Below, piece after piece: positions 8,666-17,337 of a stretch of 64,000 nt of DNA (positions are counted from its first letter, which is position 1; each line of letters starts with the position of its first letter). The DNA comes from Cytophaga aurantiaca DSM 3654 (GTDB lineage: Bacteria; Bacteroidota; Bacteroidia; Cytophagales; Cytophagaceae). The position numbers and the translations under genes are program-made. The notes under the pieces were generated by a model, which saw only the letters and a list, made by a program, of their open reading frames with translations, did no database searches and was not told the DNA's origin. Location of the stretch: NCBI RefSeq assembly GCF_000379725.1, contig NZ_KB903663.1, positions 62,001 to 126,000 on the forward strand. Direction: 5' to 3'.

Positions 8666-8750
8666 ATTTTAAAATGTTATTTTCCGTTCATCTTACCGAC
8701 TAAGAATAGAGTGTTTATATTTTTTAAGAGAGCAATAAATTATTGCTAAA

Positions 8751-8774
8751 GAGACGCAATAAATTGCGTCTCTA
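8751..8774. repeat. Repeat family D palindrome (GAGACGCAAT)
   Basis: GAGACGCAAT (8751-8760) pairs with ATTGCGTCTC (8763-8772) across AA. The palindrome runs into the stop codon of the DUF2147 gene (TAG on the minus strand at 8774-8772). The same palindrome ends the NUDIX gene at 28404-28425. Confidence 0.8.
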
Positions 8775-9200
8775 CTTTAGTCGCGTCCAGGTTTCAGTGC
8801 TGTATAGAAAGCCTATGTATCCGCGCATGCTTAATGTACCGTCATCGTTCAGCCACAATTTACCGGTATATGTTTTACCATCTCTGCAATCGTAAATTTT
8901 GCCTCCTGTATAATCTCCGTTATCGTAGGTAAAATTCAAAAAAGTAAGCGACCCCAACAACGGACTGTTCCGCTTGGATGCGTCCGGATTTTTGCTGTCT
9001 ACTTTTGGTTTTCCTGTTGCCGGATCATTTGGTTCTGCAAGCCAGATGATCTTTCCATAATACGTGCCGCTGGCTGTTTTATAGATTTCTACATGCGCCT
9101 TTTTATCGGCAGAGAGCCATGTTCCCAGTATCTTGTCGGCTTGAGCAAATACGGATGTTGTTATACATATAAAGAATAGAATACTTAATAAACGTTTCAT
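8772..9200 (-). CDS. DUF2147 secreted protein
   Basis: 142 residues. The signal peptide is MKRLLSILFFICITTSVFAQ, cleaved after AQA or FAQ. The mature part is a beta-rich domain with ILGTWLSADKKAHVEIY, YYGKIIWL and GGKIYDCRDGKTYTGKLWL, which match the DUF2147 family. These proteins are exported and lipocalin-like in outline; their role is unknown. The gene is monocistronic, as the neighbours lie more than 100 bp away. Its final codons run into a family D palindrome, which also provides the stop codon. Confidence 0.85.
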   Translation of the reverse strand: MKRLLSILFFICITTSVFAQADKILGTWLSADKKAHVEIYKTASGTYYGKIIWLAEPNDPATGKPKVDSKNPDASKRNSPLLGSLTFLNFTYDNGDYTGGKIYDCRDGKTYTGKLWLNDDGTLSMRGYIGFLYSTETWTRLK

Positions 9201-9331
9201 AGCTGTATGGTTTACGGTTTATTATAATATACAAAAAATACTGGTCTATTAATTAAACGTATAACAGATTATTTTGTTATAGCCATTATCAATTAAGGCC
9301 TATAGGCGGATTAAATTAAATATAAAATGTT

Positions 9332-9649
9332 TTATGCCGTAAATATTCTAATCAAAATCCAAATTAATACTACAGCAAAGAAACTGTTGAAAATATACGT
9401 ATGGATCCGATGATATTTCATTAATCTTAACATCGTTCGCTTTTTCTCTTCATCTGTTATTTTATCATATATGTGTACTAACATTTTATAAGACTTTCTG
9501 CGAAATGGCTTTGGATCATAGAGTGCAAATGAATCTTTGTTTTTTACTCCCCAATAAAATAAAACAAAATTTCCTAAAAACCCCGCTGCAAAAAGGACGA
9601 GCATTAACGTTTCAATAAAAGGTAATATTTCAACAAGCTTACTATTCAT
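9332..9649 (-). CDS. Small membrane protein of the MBOAT operon
   Basis: 105 residues with two clear membrane spans, around residues 12-33 and 83-103. Between them is a basic cytoplasmic stretch with RRKSYKMLVHIYDKITDEEKKRTMLRLMKYH. It is the last gene of a three-gene minus-strand unit, 24 bp after the MBOAT gene. I do not recognise the family. The position suggests it assists the acyltransferase or its product, but nothing in the sequence proves it. The region 9201-9331 upstream of the DUF2147 gene holds no visible gene. Confidence 0.65.
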   Translation of the reverse strand: MNSKLVEILPFIETLMLVLFAAGFLGNFVLFYWGVKNKDSFALYDPKPFRRKSYKMLVHIYDKITDEEKKRTMLRLMKYHRIHTYIFNSFFAVVLIWILIRIFTA

Positions 9650-9673
9650 TCAAATATTATTTTTTGCATTGGT

Positions 9674-10639
9674 TCAGAATACATTCAATATAAAATCACG
9701 TAAGGGCTCCACAACTTCAATAATAAATACGTGATGAAATAAAAGCGGCATCGGTAAGATCAACCAGGCAAATACCCATACATGTGAGGCAACAGCATTC
9801 GACACAATCAGCTTTACAAATGCTACTTTTCCTTCAGCATACATTGCCAATCCATGCAATACAAAATATAAAAAAGGCAATCCGTAGCCCATCTTCACAG
9901 GAAATGAAATTGCAATTTCATGCAGCATTCCGGATACAAGAAACGAAGCAATCATTGCGAGCGGAATTCCATATGATGTTTTCAAAGGTTTGTATACAAC
10001 CATTGCAGTCATTTCAGAAAAGGCCATGTTCCAGCGTTTACCCCAGAATTCCTTCAAGGATGTTGCCTTGTATGGAGAACGGAATAATTCTTTTACATCC
10101 ACGCCTGAAAAGCGCCAGGATGCTGTACTCAGATTTAATATTCCAAAGTGCAATATGAAACTTAAACCAACAAGCATAACAAGTTCATATAAAAAATAAA
10201 TATGCGCATAATACTTTTGTAGATATACAGAAGCAATTAAAAGAAGTAGTCCAATTATAATTCTTGAAATTCCTTTTACTACGAAAGCTATCACTCCATC
10301 TAAAGGCTTTGCGGGAAATACTTCAAACAAATTCGGACGCATGCCAAACCAGCCCAGTGAAAACGCCAGCCATTGAAGAACATTCAATCCAGGTTTACCT
10401 CTATACGCTTCAACCATAACAATTACTTTCATCGAGACCAACTGCAACGTTGCGATTGCAATCATACGATAGGTTGGCGATTCGTTCGTTGTAAGTAGAA
10501 TCGAAAAAACAGCCGTGCCGATTACAATTGTCCAGCCGACGATTCTGGCTGTTTGAAGGTTTTTTATATATGGTATAAGATATCCCGTATATAAGAGAAA
10601 TATGGCCCACGCAATTAATATTCCTAAAATCAAATCCAT
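9674..10639 (-). CDS. MBOAT-family acyltransferase, wax-synthase-like
   Basis: 321 residues and about eight membrane spans. The central motif TSLKEFWGKRWNMAFSEM followed by FLVSGMLHEIAI is the hallmark of the wax-synthase/MBOAT_2 domain; the His in GMLHEI is the expected catalytic residue. Such enzymes move acyl groups from acyl-CoA to an alcohol acceptor within the membrane. The substrate here is not known: a wax ester, a lipid or a glycan are all possible. It overlaps the upstream membrane gene by 10 bp, which points to coupled translation. Confidence 0.75.
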   Translation of the reverse strand: MDLILGILIAWAIFLLYTGYLIPYIKNLQTARIVGWTIVIGTAVFSILLTTNESPTYRMIAIATLQLVSMKVIVMVEAYRGKPGLNVLQWLAFSLGWFGMRPNLFEVFPAKPLDGVIAFVVKGISRIIIGLLLLIASVYLQKYYAHIYFLYELVMLVGLSFILHFGILNLSTASWRFSGVDVKELFRSPYKATSLKEFWGKRWNMAFSEMTAMVVYKPLKTSYGIPLAMIASFLVSGMLHEIAISFPVKMGYGLPFLYFVLHGLAMYAEGKVAFVKLIVSNAVASHVWVFAWLILPMPLLFHHVFIIEVVEPLRDFILNVF

Positions 10640-11058
10640 GAGTTGTTATATAAGAATGCAAGAAAATAAACACCAGTAAATAAAATAAACAATCCTACTA
10701 AAGCAATTTCACCTAAAGTAAAAAACAACCCTTTTGGAGCATCGGTAGTATCAAAATAAAAGAACTGAATAGCTATACGCGTCAACCAATATACACTGAT
10801 GAAAAGCGTAATGCATGAAGCGAGAAAAGAATGATTGAGCAATTCCTCCGTACCCCAAATAGATATTAAACCAAAACAGATATTAATAACTAAAATGTAT
10901 GCTGCATAAGTCCAGAACATTTGTCGGATCAAGGGTTTAACCTTCGCCAGTTCTGAATTCCAGTTTAATACCTTGGGAATAATGGTGCTGCCAATGCCCA
11001 AAGCGAGATGCAGGATACCACAGATAAAAAGTAATGTATTTAAAATTGATATGCCCAT
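10630..11058 (-). CDS. Four-span membrane protein of the MBOAT operon
   Basis: 142 residues with about four hydrophobic spans (residues 5-25, 48-70, 80-98 and 118-138). No signal peptide cleavage site or catalytic motif can be seen. It is the first gene of the three-gene unit and its last codons overlap the start of the acyltransferase gene. I do not recognise a named family. It may be a small membrane partner of the acyltransferase, by position only. Confidence 0.65.
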   Translation of the reverse strand: MGISILNTLLFICGILHLALGIGSTIIPKVLNWNSELAKVKPLIRQMFWTYAAYILVINICFGLISIWGTEELLNHSFLASCITLFISVYWLTRIAIQFFYFDTTDAPKGLFFTLGEIALVGLFILFTGVYFLAFLYNNSWI

Positions 11059-11169
11059 TCAGTGGAATTATTTGTTCGATATAAATATAGCATATTTCAG
11101 ATATTCATTATCAATATGGTTTACTTAAGGAATAAATCAAATGTTCTACAGATTACATTCATTCTAAAA

Positions 11170-11207
11170 CCTCGTCCCCAGCCCTTCTCCTTCAGGAGAA
11201 GGGAGCG
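11170..11207. repeat. Repeat family F copy with perfect 9-bp stem
   Basis: CCCTTCTCC (11182-11190) pairs with GGAGAAGGG (11195-11203) across TTCA, preceded by CCTCGTCCCCAG. It closely matches 3981-4020. It lies in the 275-bp gap between the divergent membrane operon and hrpB. The rest of that gap shows only AT-rich sequence. Confidence 0.65.
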
Positions 11208-11320
11208 TTGCTTCGTAGTTAATTAAAATACACGTATTCAATCAGTGATTTAAGTAAAAGACATTGTATCCATTATTTAAAATCATTCATTTGATTCGTC
11301 CGTTAAATCCAAAACTTCCC

Positions 11321-11328
11321 TACCTTTA
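11321..11328 (+). promoter_or_regulatory. Candidate -7 box of hrpB, perhaps leaderless
   Basis: TACCTTTA differs from TAnnTTTG at one base and ends only five bases before the hrpB ATG. If used, transcription would begin at or beside the start codon. A TTTG at 11290-11293 is too far away to be a good -33 element, so the call is tentative. Confidence 0.3.
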
Positions 11329-11333
11329 CACCT

Positions 11334-13814
11334 ATGAATCAATACCCGATTGCAGATATTGTTGATGAGATCAAAGCATCTTTGAATCTGCAAACAACTC
11401 TTATTTTACAGGCGCCTCCCGGTGCAGGGAAAAGTACCATCCTTCCCTTAGAGTTGTTGAAATCAGATTGGCTTGGAGACAACAAGATCATTCTTCTTGA
11501 ACCCAGACGTATGGCTGCACGAAGTGTTGCGCAGCGTATGTCAGATCTTCTGGGGGAAGAAGTCGGAAAGACCGTTGGTTATCGCGTACGTTTTGATCAA
11601 AAAATTTCAGCACAAACACGTATTGAAGTTGTAACCGAAGGAATTTTAACACGACGCCTGCAGCAAGACAATATGCTTGAGGGCGTAGGCATGATTATTT
11701 TTGATGAATTCCACGAACGCAGTTTACACAGTGATCTGTCGTTGGCTTTATGTAGAGATCTTCAGCAAGTGTTACGTGAAGACCTGCGCATCTTAATTAT
11801 GTCTGCAACTTTAGACGGAGAGCAATTATCTTCTATCTTAGACAATGCACCAATCATTACAAGCAAAGGCCGACAATATCCAATCGATGTTCGTTACACG
11901 GCCATTGATACCAATGCTCCTATCAGCGGCGAGATAACAAGCGTAATACATAAAATCGTAAAAGAAGAAACGGGCGACATACTGGTATTTTTGCCCGGTG
12001 TACGGGAGATCCAGCAAACAGCAGATGCACTAAATGAGCGATACAGCGATATTGCCATTCGTCCGTTATATGGTGAACTTAGTTTGAATGCACAACAGGA
12101 TGCTATTAAACCTGATACACAACAGCGCCGAAAAATCGTACTCGCTACTTCCATTGCTGAAACAAGTTTAACAATCGAAGGCATACATATTGTCATTGAC
12201 AGTGGTTTGGCACGTGTTCCGAAGTTTGATCCAAACAGCGGAATGACAAAATTGGAAACGGTGAAAGTTACACGTGACGCGGCAGATCAGCGGGCGGGTC
12301 GCGCAGGCAGACTTGGTCCAGGGATCGCTATCCGTTTGTGGTCGGAAGCAACACACAATTATCTGAAAGCGCAACGTGTGCCTGAAATTGTTGAAGCCGA
12401 TCTTGCTCCGCTTGTGTTAGAACTTGCACAATGGGGTGTCAAAAATATTCAGTCAATGACCTGGATAACCCAACCACCAACAGGTTCGGTTGAACAAGCA
12501 CGGACATTGCTTCAGGAATTACAAGCCTTGCAAGACAATGTAATCACCGATGAAGGAAAGGCATTGGCAAACTTACCTACACATCCGCGTACGGCGCATT
12601 TATTGCTTAAAGGAAAAGAAAATAATATCCTTCCGCTTGCCATTGATCTGGTGTGTATACTGGAAGAGCGCGATGCTTTAGGCAAACATGCTGGTGCAGA
12701 CATTACATTGCGTGTTGATGCCTTACGTGCATGGCGTGCAGGCAAACGTTTCCAAGGCGACAAATTTATATTTGAACGCATTGAACGTTCTGTACAATCC
12801 TGGAGAAAGATATTTTCTCTTAAATCTTCTGAGTACGAATTTGATATTGATTCTATTGGTTTGCTCATTGCAGCAGCCTACCCCGAACGCATTGCAAAAT
12901 TAGTAGACACAGCTTCTGCACGATATAGAATGGCGAATAGCCGTAATGTTCGTCTGCATGAAAACGATGTGTTGGTAAAAGAAGAATGGCTGGCTGTTGC
13001 GCATGCAGATGCCGGTGTTGGTGAAGGAAGAATTTATTGGGCTGCTCCCTTGAATCCATCTATGCTGACGGATCGTATGGAACAGCAGGTACGAATCCGT
13101 TGGGATGAAAGCAAAGGTATTTTGCTTCAGCAGGAAGATACCTGCATTGGCAGTCTGGTTGTCTCTTCAAAGTCCTTAAAAGATATTGATGAAACGCTTC
13201 GCTCCAACGCATTGTGTGATGCTGTACGCAAAGAAGGGTTTAAACTTTTTAACTGGGACGAAACCTGCGAGCAATGGCAGGCACGCATTCTGTCGTTAAA
13301 GCATTGGCGACCAATAGAGTCATGGCCGGATGTGAGTTTCGATGGATTGCTATCAACGATTGAAGAGTGGCTTCCGTTCTATTTAAAAAATGTTAAGCGC
13401 AGAGAAGACTTCAAAAAAATTCCATTGTCGGAAGTTTTAAATACCATACTTCCTTGGGAACAGTCGCAGATACTTGCTAAACTTGCACCTACACACATCG
13501 ATGTTCCCAGTGGTTCTGCCATTACACTTGAATACAAAACAGATGCGAGCTCCCCGGTTTTATCTGTTCGCTTACAGGAGTTATTTGGTTTAACGGATAC
13601 ACCAACGGTGAATGAAGGAAAAACAAAAGTTATGATCCATTTACTTTCTCCGGGCTATAAGCCTGTGCAAGTAACACAGGATCTAAAAAGTTTTTGGGCA
13701 AATACCTATCCGGAAGTGCGCAAAGAACTGCGCATGCGTTATCCCAAACATTCGTGGCCGGAAGATCCATGGAACGCAGAGGCAGTGCGTGGTGTTAAAA
13801 GAAAAAACAGTTGA
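11334..13814 (+). CDS. hrpB: ATP-dependent helicase HrpB
   Basis: 826 residues, the normal size for HrpB. In order: Walker A (QAPPGAGKST, about residue 27), the DExH box DEFHERS (about 124), SATLDG (about 162), a helicase C domain ending in QRAGRAGRLGPG, the HA2 region, and the HrpB-specific C-terminal domain with WPDVSFDGLL and YPKHSWPEDPW. HrpB is a DEAH-type RNA helicase of uncertain function that is widespread in bacteria. The gene on its 3' side starts nine bases after the stop, so they are probably co-transcribed. Confidence 0.93.
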   Translation: MNQYPIADIVDEIKASLNLQTTLILQAPPGAGKSTILPLELLKSDWLGDNKIILLEPRRMAARSVAQRMSDLLGEEVGKTVGYRVRFDQKISAQTRIEVVTEGILTRRLQQDNMLEGVGMIIFDEFHERSLHSDLSLALCRDLQQVLREDLRILIMSATLDGEQLSSILDNAPIITSKGRQYPIDVRYTAIDTNAPISGEITSVIHKIVKEETGDILVFLPGVREIQQTADALNERYSDIAIRPLYGELSLNAQQDAIKPDTQQRRKIVLATSIAETSLTIEGIHIVIDSGLARVPKFDPNSGMTKLETVKVTRDAADQRAGRAGRLGPGIAIRLWSEATHNYLKAQRVPEIVEADLAPLVLELAQWGVKNIQSMTWITQPPTGSVEQARTLLQELQALQDNVITDEGKALANLPTHPRTAHLLLKGKENNILPLAIDLVCILEERDALGKHAGADITLRVDALRAWRAGKRFQGDKFIFERIERSVQSWRKIFSLKSSEYEFDIDSIGLLIAAAYPERIAKLVDTASARYRMANSRNVRLHENDVLVKEEWLAVAHADAGVGEGRIYWAAPLNPSMLTDRMEQQVRIRWDESKGILLQQEDTCIGSLVVSSKSLKDIDETLRSNALCDAVRKEGFKLFNWDETCEQWQARILSLKHWRPIESWPDVSFDGLLSTIEEWLPFYLKNVKRREDFKKIPLSEVLNTILPWEQSQILAKLAPTHIDVPSGSAITLEYKTDASSPVLSVRLQELFGLTDTPTVNEGKTKVMIHLLSPGYKPVQVTQDLKSFWANTYPEVRKELRMRYPKHSWPEDPWNAEAVRGVKRKNS

Positions 13815-13822
13815 TCGTATTC

Positions 13823-15841
13823 ATGCGTCCCTTTATTACAATTATTATTTCAGTTGTCTTGAGCTTAATAGCAACCATTGCTTCTGCTCAAAACACGTGG
13901 CTATGGGCTGAATCCATTGACAGATCAAACACGTGGAACGACCCGTATTATAAGCCTTACAATACAGCCGACAAGTTACTTTCGTATCGTGACGACTCTG
14001 CCATTTATTGTACGGATTGCAGCCTTCCAAATTTATTATGGAAAGGTATTGAAGCAAATAAAATAGCAATTTATCAGCTTGACAAAAAAAGCAAATTAGG
14101 TGTACAAAAATTAAGTGCTGCAAAAACAAAATTACTTGCTCAAGTAACTGCAACAGGTTCTGTTGAAACCATGCAGGATCTATTACACATTTCTGAAATA
14201 GCAATTTATCGTCGCCCCGACACAAGCAATACAACACAACTTAACAAATTATCTATAGAATGGATCGCTTTAAAAATTCCGTTTATCAGAGATACCATTT
14301 CACTTTATTTAAAATCAACTGAATGCTTTACCTATTTAAAATCGAATGAATGTAAATGGGTACATCCATTAAATCATCAAACACGATTGAGTATCACAGA
14401 TGCTCTTATTCAACGCAATTACATCATTCGCGATTTCACGATTGTATCTGCTCCAAATCTTAAAGTACTTCCCAATTATAAAAGCAACTTACCACCACTT
14501 GCACAAGCATTAAAGAAAAATGACACACACGATTCAACAGGGAGTCTGGATGTCAATAAAGATAATTTATTGATTCGATTGCAAGCAATCTACAGTGCAG
14601 ATGTTATGTCTGATTATAACAGAGGATTTAACAAAGCGCATCTCGTAGAATTTATTTTACAACTTCATGCTGAAAATAAAATAAAAGGTTACACATATCA
14701 TGAAGCAGGATATTTCACTCCCATGCAGACAAAGGATCTCAGAAATCATTTATTGGTTGAGACAATGGATGAAGAAGACATTACAATTAAAAGATTTCCT
14801 CCTACTGCTTTAACGCAATTGCATACGCTAAAAACTTATACAAAAATTTCAGCGTCGGATCGTATCACCAATGATTGGTTGATCTTTGGTCTGGATAAAG
14901 AAATCTCATCGACCTTTAATAACAGGTATGCAATTGCATTCAAATATGAAGATGTGTTAGCCGCTTTGTCCACAACAAATATAATGTGGTACAATGGAAA
15001 AAATGAAAAAGACAGCATGCGTTTAGATGAAGCCTTACGCAAACAATATATTGCATACAATGATATAACTACTTATTCTGTATATGGAGATATCATTATG
15101 TCATTTACAAATGATTTTTTTTATGAAATTAATTCTTATGGTGCTGTTGAAGTTTTTTTACAGGAATATGCGCACATCGTTTCAAGTGATTTTAAAAAAT
15201 CACTTGAAAAAGTTTTGAAAAGAGAAACAGACACTTCAGTTGTAACATATCAATTGAAGTATGCTTTTACATCTTCAGACAATTCAGTACTTACAAAAAA
15301 TACATTATTAACAGATGCACTTCTGGACGGAATCCGAACAAATAGTATACATGTATACAAAGATGAAAATCTTAGCCAATTAACAAACGCATCATTCGTT
15401 TTAAACAAGCTCGACAAAACGCGTTTCTATAGAACAGGCAATCGAAAAAAGGACAGTATTTATATCAGTAAGATTCCGGTTGAAGATCGCTTTATAAAAA
15501 GTTCGGATTTAAAAGAATTTACACTTAGCAGTAATTATACAACGATTAAGAAAAAATCAATCAATCAAGGTTTTGCTTTAGGTATCTTCATTCCCGCTGA
15601 ATTAAATCCGCAGTATGAAACAGACACTTTGTGTTATGTTTCATTTACTGAGTTTGCGCTTTTCCTTCAAAAAAATAAAGCGTATAAAAAATTAAGTCAG
15701 CAGTTTAAATCTCTTTTAAACGAACGTACGATTCTAACTGTAAAGGACTTCTATGATATCCTTTTATACGATGTAGATGACAGAGATTCGGTGTTGCCGG
15801 ATGATTTGCCGCTGTTTGTTAGAGAGCGGATTCACCCATAA
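13823..15841 (+). CDS. Secreted protein with GldN-like modules
   Basis: 672 residues from the ATG at 13823; a TTG at 13811 is in frame but would overlap the hrpB stop and spoil the signal peptide MRPFITIIISVVLSLIATIASAQ. Inside, a module appears at least twice. It has LLWKGIEANKIAIYQ or LVEFILQLHAENKIKGYTY, then a region such as NHQTRLSITDALIQRNYIIRDF or EKDSMRLDEALRKQYIAYND. These resemble GldN/PorN, the periplasmic gliding/T9SS protein, where NDAQRM-type and GKI-AY-type motifs recur. This match is from memory and is tentative. GldN itself normally sits in a gldKLMN cluster, which is not seen here. Confidence 0.5.
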   Translation: MRPFITIIISVVLSLIATIASAQNTWLWAESIDRSNTWNDPYYKPYNTADKLLSYRDDSAIYCTDCSLPNLLWKGIEANKIAIYQLDKKSKLGVQKLSAAKTKLLAQVTATGSVETMQDLLHISEIAIYRRPDTSNTTQLNKLSIEWIALKIPFIRDTISLYLKSTECFTYLKSNECKWVHPLNHQTRLSITDALIQRNYIIRDFTIVSAPNLKVLPNYKSNLPPLAQALKKNDTHDSTGSLDVNKDNLLIRLQAIYSADVMSDYNRGFNKAHLVEFILQLHAENKIKGYTYHEAGYFTPMQTKDLRNHLLVETMDEEDITIKRFPPTALTQLHTLKTYTKISASDRITNDWLIFGLDKEISSTFNNRYAIAFKYEDVLAALSTTNIMWYNGKNEKDSMRLDEALRKQYIAYNDITTYSVYGDIIMSFTNDFFYEINSYGAVEVFLQEYAHIVSSDFKKSLEKVLKRETDTSVVTYQLKYAFTSSDNSVLTKNTLLTDALLDGIRTNSIHVYKDENLSQLTNASFVLNKLDKTRFYRTGNRKKDSIYISKIPVEDRFIKSSDLKEFTLSSNYTTIKKKSINQGFALGIFIPAELNPQYETDTLCYVSFTEFALFLQKNKAYKKLSQQFKSLLNERTILTVKDFYDILLYDVDDRDSVLPDDLPLFVRERIHP

Positions 15842-15848
15842 AATAAAA

Positions 15849-15876
15849 AAGTCCCACGATAGCTATCGTGGGACTT
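15849..15876. terminator. Bidirectional terminator
   Basis: A perfect 28-base palindrome centred on AGCT, with arms AGTCCCACGAT and ATCGTGGGACT, followed by T-runs on both strands. It lies between two converging genes. The GATAGCTATC core recurs in the terminator at 24968-24995. Confidence 0.9.
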
Positions 15877-15900
15877 TTCATTCAGTATATGTTACTGAAA

Positions 15901-16431
15901 TTATTTTTTGAATGTAGTGTTGTACAATTCAATGCTTTCATTCACGATACGGAATGCTTCTTCTCTTCCTAAGAAATCTTCAACAACAACTTTTTTGTTT
16001 TCAAGTTTTTTGTAGTCTTCAAAGAAACGTTGAACTTCTAAAATTGTATGTGGAGGTAAATCTTTGATATCGTTGTAGTGGTTTACAGAAATATCATCTG
16101 CAGCTACAGCAATGATCTTATCATCACTTTCTCCGCCGTCCAACATACGCATTACACCAATTACTTTAGCATTTACAATACAGAAAGGAACAACTTCAAC
16201 CTGTGAGATAACCAATACATCCAATGGATCTTTATCGCCACAGTATGTGCGAGGAATAAATCCGTAGTTAGCAGGATAATGTACAGATGAAAAAAGTACA
16301 CGGTCCAAACGCAACAAACCAGATTCTTTATCTAATTCATATTTCGCTTTACTTCCGCTGGGAATTTCAATAATACATTGAACTATTGCTGGAGATTCTT
16401 CTCCAAAGGAAACGTCATGCCAAGGATTCAT
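15901..16431 (-). CDS. ppa: Inorganic pyrophosphatase (family I)
   Basis: 176 residues, the family I length. The signature [10 protein letters not shown] (residues 65-74) holds the three metal-binding aspartates, and [17 protein letters not shown] precedes it. The first lysine of the family, in [11 protein letters not shown], is present. The enzyme cleaves PPi to two phosphates in the cytoplasm and drives biosynthesis forward. The gene stands alone and is closed by the bidirectional terminator at 15849-15876. Confidence 0.95.
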   Translation of the reverse strand: MNPWHDVSFGEESPAIVQCIIEIPSGSKAKYELDKESGLLRLDRVLFSSVHYPANYGFIPRTYCGDKDPLDVLVISQVEVVPFCIVNAKVIGVMRMLDGGESDDKIIAVAADDISVNHYNDIKDLPPHTILEVQRFFEDYKKLENKKVVVEDFLGREEAFRIVNESIELYNTTFKK

Positions 16432-16519
16432 ATTTTTCTACTATTATTAATATTGCAAATTACGAAAAAATATCACTTTTTGATACTATTCTTATTGCTT
16501 GATTACAAGGACATTGTCA

Positions 16520-17335
16520 TCAATTGGGCATTTTATAATGTGAAGCAATGATTTTTTCGAACCATTTTTTCGGTACTAACCTTCTAACCAGAATGGAAAG
16601 TTTTTGCATGGGCTTTCCTACCAAATAATTCACATCCGGGTTTGAGCTCTTTATAATTTTTTCAATAGCTCTTCCCATTAATATCGGATCTGAAGAATGC
16701 GCAACCTCTGCATTGATCATTGCTTCAATCCGATTGATTTCGTTTGTGTATACAGAGCCGGAACGGCCTGCATGAGCAACTCTGCGATTTTCACTGATGC
16801 TTGTAGCAAAATCACCCGGATCAACCACACAGGCTTTTACACCATAGGGTTTCAATTCCATACGCATTGCTTCAGTAATCATGTGTACCGAGGCTTTGGT
16901 CGCGCTATAGATACCTCTATAAGGCAAGCCCATATACCCAGCTATAGAACTGATGTTGATGATCAAACCCGCTTTGCGTTCACGCATGTGAGGCAACACT
17001 GTCTGACAGGTACGCAAAATACCATATACATTCGTTTCAAAAATTTCTTTTGCCTCTTCTGCTGTACTGTCTTCAATGGAGCCCAGCATGCCGATGCCGG
17101 CATTGTTGATCAATACATCCAGCTTACCTTCTGCATCAATGATACTTTTTAGTGCCGGAGTTATTGTTGCTTCATCCAACACATCTAATGCTACCAACTT
17201 AAATGGAACATCATTTATATAACGCTGCGGATTTCTGCTTGTGCCATAGACGGTATACCCCTTTTCATGCAGATACAAACATATTGATTTCCCAATACCT
17301 GAACTTCCGCCAGTAACTAATACAACCTGATTCAT
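16520..17335 (-). CDS. Short-chain dehydrogenase/reductase
   Basis: 271 residues. The nucleotide-binding motif TGGSSGIGKS is at residues 8-17 and NNAGIGMLG around residue 90. The catalytic Ser lies in INISSIAG and the catalytic pair in YSATKAS. The classical SDR layout is complete; the cofactor is NAD(P)H. The substrate cannot be told. It starts two bases before the stop-side of the DUF3857 gene, as the last member of the MORN/transglutaminase operon. It lacks a signal peptide, so it acts in the cytoplasm unlike its operon partners. Confidence 0.87.
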   Translation of the reverse strand: MNQVVLVTGGSSGIGKSICLYLHEKGYTVYGTSRNPQRYINDVPFKLVALDVLDEATITPALKSIIDAEGKLDVLINNAGIGMLGSIEDSTAEEAKEIFETNVYGILRTCQTVLPHMRERKAGLIINISSIAGYMGLPYRGIYSATKASVHMITEAMRMELKPYGVKACVVDPGDFATSISENRRVAHAGRSGSVYTNEINRIEAMINAEVAHSSDPILMGRAIEKIIKSSNPDVNYLVGKPMQKLSILVRRLVPKKWFEKIIASHYKMPN

Positions 17336-17337
17336 AC

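Noticed and set aside
12200-12215. A second TGGCAC-like sigma-54 match (in hrpB)
   Set aside because: It lies inside coding sequence on the wrong spacing for the TTGC element.
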